Of a stretch of DNA of 64,000 nucleotides, positions 61,538-64,000 are shown one piece after another. Positions within the stretch are counted from its first letter, which is position 1. Each line of letters starts with the position of its first letter. Location: assembly GCF_900092135.1 (NCBI RefSeq), contig NZ_FMYF01000007.1, forward strand, positions 1 through 64,000, written 5' to 3'. Under the pieces are notes generated by a model. It saw nothing but the letters and a program-made list of their open reading frames with translations, made no database searches and had not been told where the DNA came from. The position numbers were made by a program, and so were the translations under genes. This DNA comes from Raineyella antarctica. Its GTDB lineage: Bacteria > Actinomycetota > Actinomycetes > Propionibacteriales > Propionibacteriaceae.

Positions 61538-63679
61538 ATGGCCACATCACCGGCCTCCGACATCGTCTCCGGTGTCGGAGGCCCCGAGAACATCGAGAGC
61601 TTCACCCACTGCGCAACCCGCCTCCGGTTCCAGCTGCGGGACGGAACCAAGGTCGACACCGCCACCGTCGAGGCGATCCCCGGCGTCATGGGCGCGGTGC
61701 CCCAGGCGGGCAACCGCTACCAGGTCGTCATCGGCGGCGCCGTCACGTCGGTCTACGAGGACATCCACAACCTCCCCGAGATGAAGAACGTGGGAGCCCC
61801 CTCCCCGGACGACATCAAGGCCGCGGCCCGGGCCGGCGGCCCGCGCGGCAAGTTCGCCTGGCTGGACTCGTTCTTCGAGTTCCTGTCCGACTCCTTCCGC
61901 CCGATCATCGGCGCCCTGCTGGGTGCCTCGCTGTTCATCACCTTCATGTCGCTGATGAGCACCCTGCACGTCATCGGCAACTGGGCCGACCCGCGTACGA
62001 CCCTGCCGCCGTCGTGGCAGTTCGTGAACCTGTGCTGGCAGTCGGTGTTCGTCTTCCTGCCGCTGATGGTCGCCTACAACGCGAGCAAGAAGCTCGGCGC
62101 CGACCCCTGGGTCGGCTTCGCCATCATGGCCGTGGTCATGCTGCCGGGCTTCGCGGCCCTCAAGGACGCGTCCACCCAGATGAAGTTCGCCGGCAGCGCG
62201 ATCGACGTGGTGCAGATCTTCGGGTTCCCGCTGACGATCTTCAACTACAGCTCGCAGGTGTTCCCGCCGCTGCTGATGGCCGGCGTCCTCGGCGCGCTGG
62301 ACAGGCTGCTGCGGCGGGTGATCCCCGACAACGTGCAACTGATCTTCGTGCCGTTCCTCTCGATGCTGATCATGATCCCGCTGACCGCCTTCCTGATCGG
62401 CCCCATCGGCGTGTACGCCGGCGCCGGCCTGGCCCACATCCTGGGACAGGTCAACAACTTCTCGCCGTTCATCTTCGCGATCCTGGTCCCGCTGTTGTAT
62501 CCGTTCATGGTTCCGCTGGGCCTGCACTGGCCGATCAACGCCATCATGCTGCTCAACATCCAGAACCTGGGCTACGACTACATCCAGGGCCCGATGGGTT
62601 CGTGGAACTTCGCCGCCTTCGGTGCGACCGCCGCCGTACTGATCCTCGCCATCCGCAACAAGGAGAAGGCGATGCGCCAGACTGCCACGGGTGCGCTCGC
62701 GGCGGGTCTGCTGGGTGGTATCTCCGAACCCTCCCTCTACGGCATCCACCTGCGCTACAAGCGGATCTACCCGCGGATGCTGGTCGGCTGCCTGGTCGGC
62801 GGCATCATCACCGGCTTCGCCGGCGGCATCCACACCAAGGCCTTCGTCTTCACCTCGCTGCTGACCATCCCCGCCTTCGACAAGATCGGCTGGTACAGCC
62901 TTGCGGTCGGGGCCTCGTTCCTCACCTCGATGGTCCTGGTACTCCTGTCGGGCTACAAGACGGCCGAGCAGAAGGAGCTGGAGCGCCTGTCCGAGGAGGC
63001 CGCCGCCCTGGCCCACGTCCCCGGTGACCAGCTGACCGAAGCCGAGCTCGTCCCGGCCTACGTCGGTGCCGGAGCGGTCGGGGTCGGCGCGGGTAGTGCC
63101 ACCGCGGCCGCGGTCCGGGGCGACGTCTCGGCCTCCACCATCTCCGCGCCCGGCACCGGCGAACCCGGCGAGCGACGCCGGCTCAAGCCGGCCATGGAGC
63201 CCGGCACCGTGACCCAGATCCACGCTCCCCTGGCCGGCAGCCTGCTGCCGCTGGCAGAGGTCCCGGATCCGGTCTTCGCCCGTGGCACCGTGGGAGCGGG
63301 CGTTGGAATCGTGCCCTCCGGTGACACCGTCTACGCCCCCGCCCCGGGCAAGATCCTGGTGGCCCAGGAGACCGGTCACGCCTTCGGCCTCCGGCTCGAC
63401 AGTGGTATCGAACTGCTCATCCACGTGGGCATCGACACCGTCAACATGGGCGGGCGCGGCTTCGACGTCAAGGTGCACACCGGTGACCGGGTCGAGGCCG
63501 GCGATCCGCTCGTCGTGTTCGACCGGAAGGCGATCGAGGCGGCGGGCTACTCGACCGTCACCCCGGTCCTGGTCACCAACGTCAAGAAGTTCGACTCGGT
63601 GCACCAGGCAGCATCGGGCGAGGTCGACGTGGCCACCCCGATCCTGATCGTGGTGGCCAAGCCGGCGGGCACCGTCTGA
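61538..63679 (+). CDS. PTS beta-glucoside/sucrose-type EIIBCA permease
   Basis: A one-chain phosphotransferase system permease of 713 residues: EIIB with C25 in ESFTHCATRLRF, the membrane EIIC domain (about ten helices; GGISEPSLYGIHLRYKR motif), and EIIA with H629 in ELLIHVGIDTVNM. The order B-C-A is that of the BglF family, so it imports and phosphorylates a beta-glucoside or similar disaccharide. No antiterminator or 6-phospho-glucosidase lies beside it. The start at 61538 follows AGAAAGTAGG. Confidence 0.93.
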   Translation: MATSPASDIVSGVGGPENIESFTHCATRLRFQLRDGTKVDTATVEAIPGVMGAVPQAGNRYQVVIGGAVTSVYEDIHNLPEMKNVGAPSPDDIKAAARAGGPRGKFAWLDSFFEFLSDSFRPIIGALLGASLFITFMSLMSTLHVIGNWADPRTTLPPSWQFVNLCWQSVFVFLPLMVAYNASKKLGADPWVGFAIMAVVMLPGFAALKDASTQMKFAGSAIDVVQIFGFPLTIFNYSSQVFPPLLMAGVLGALDRLLRRVIPDNVQLIFVPFLSMLIMIPLTAFLIGPIGVYAGAGLAHILGQVNNFSPFIFAILVPLLYPFMVPLGLHWPINAIMLLNIQNLGYDYIQGPMGSWNFAAFGATAAVLILAIRNKEKAMRQTATGALAAGLLGGISEPSLYGIHLRYKRIYPRMLVGCLVGGIITGFAGGIHTKAFVFTSLLTIPAFDKIGWYSLAVGASFLTSMVLVLLSGYKTAEQKELERLSEEAAALAHVPGDQLTEAELVPAYVGAGAVGVGAGSATAAAVRGDVSASTISAPGTGEPGERRRLKPAMEPGTVTQIHAPLAGSLLPLAEVPDPVFARGTVGAGVGIVPSGDTVYAPAPGKILVAQETGHAFGLRLDSGIELLIHVGIDTVNMGGRGFDVKVHTGDRVEAGDPLVVFDRKAIEAAGYSTVTPVLVTNVKKFDSVHQAASGEVDVATPILIVVAKPAGTV

Positions 63680-63702
63680 CCCGGGATCCGTACGCAACGA
63701 AG

Positions 63703-63737
63703 GAGCCCCGCCCGTGCACGTCGCACGGGCGGGGCTC
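63703..63737. terminator. Bidirectional terminator
   Basis: A perfect 15 bp stem (GAGCCCCGCCCGTGC, five-base loop, complement) between the PTS gene and the convergent hydrolase. Confidence 0.9.
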
Positions 63738-63788
63738 TGCTTCAGGGCCGTACTCCCGGGCCCAGCCCCCATGGCTCCATCGGGTCGG

Positions 63789-64000
63789 TCAGTGCGCCGC
63801 AGACATGCCCGCCGTGACCTGTTCGACGTCCGCCGCGAAGGTGACCGGGTCGCCGAGCATCGCCAGGTGTCCGGCCCCCGGAATGACCATCGTCGGCGGC
63901 TCGCCCAGGTCGTGCCGAGCGTCGTCCAACGAACCACCGGAGCGCAGGTCCAGCTCACCCCAGATGATGGCCCGGGGCACACGGATGGCACGGAGCTGGT
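63789..64000 (-). CDS. Alpha/beta hydrolase, 3' end only
   Basis: The reading frame is open from the right edge to a TGA at 63789. The 70 visible residues contain VPRAIIWGELDLR and PPTMVIPGAGHLAMLGDP, the acid and histidine parts of an alpha/beta-hydrolase triad (D in GELD, H in GAGH). The N-terminal part, including the nucleophile, lies outside the window, so the substrate is unknown. Confidence 0.8.
   Translation of the reverse strand, partial: QLRAIRVPRAIIWGELDLRSGGSLDDARHDLGEPPTMVIPGAGHLAMLGDPVTFAADVEQVTAGMSAAH

Overview
This 64 kb window is high-GC actinobacterial DNA. The HspR/HAIR-controlled dnaK operon, the c-di-AMP riboswitch in front of a NlpC/P60 hydrolase, the PTS permease, the ATGA/GTGA-coupled genes and the style of the wall-synthesis proteins all fit Actinobacteria. 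I guess a member of the Propionibacteriaceae, but the sequence alone does not prove the family. I see no rRNA, tRNA, prophage or transposase.

Layout. 1-1194: a type I-E CRISPR array (20 identical repeats, running off the left edge), read on the minus strand. 1239-10203: the complete type I-E cas operon on the minus strand (cas3, cse1, cse2, cas7, cas5, cas6e, cas1, cas2), with nearly every junction a 1-8 base overlap. 10204-10490: the cas3 promoter region, which holds the most interesting element of the window. It is a degenerate two-repeat mini-CRISPR whose 20-base spacer matches the cas3 promoter next to an AAG PAM. The only mismatches in the first 13 positions are at 6 and 12, the bases that type I-E R-loops flip out. 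This looks like a crRNA-like autorepressor of the cas operon (CreR class). 10525-16000: a SHOCT membrane protein divergent from a NarL-type two-component system, a BASS-family transporter and a type II NADH dehydrogenase. 16007-20711: a LysR regulator divergent from a 4-hydroxybenzoate/protocatechuate cluster (pobA, ligA, ligB, an ACMSD-like amidohydrolase). 20766-21598: two more SHOCT proteins. 21794-25345: a GlmU-like beta-helix protein, GlmM and a nucleotidyltransferase-fold protein. 25346-27121: a repeat-rich gene-free stretch, then a c-di-AMP riboswitch and NlpC/P60 hydrolase. 27289-31760: a class A PBP, a PQQ-dehydrogenase-fold lipoprotein and a small membrane protein.

31855-36154: peroxide defence (oxyR, ahpF, ahpC, an AhpD-like protein). 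36205-36990: a yybP-ykoY manganese riboswitch and GDT1-family exporter. 36998-46762: an FAD oxidase, small proteins and acetyltransferases, glycosyltransferases and a flippase (surface polysaccharide genes), an AlkZ-like winged-helix protein and a GT39-type membrane glycosyltransferase. 47062-49451: an OmpR-type two-component system. 49488-56944: VOC proteins, a secreted GH3 glycosidase, a MecA_N-type PBP lipoprotein and an FAD amine-oxidase-like protein. 56938-61223: hspR, dnaJ, grpE and dnaK with two HAIR operators upstream of dnaK. 61538-63679: a one-chain PTS EIIBCA permease. 63789-64000: the 3' end of an alpha/beta hydrolase.

The cas region together with its promoter-proximal mini-CRISPR forms a self-contained unit. 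The array supplies normal crRNAs. The degenerate element would load the same Cascade but, with only a short partial match, would block rather than cut the cas3 promoter. That would make cas expression sense crRNA supply and Cascade availability.
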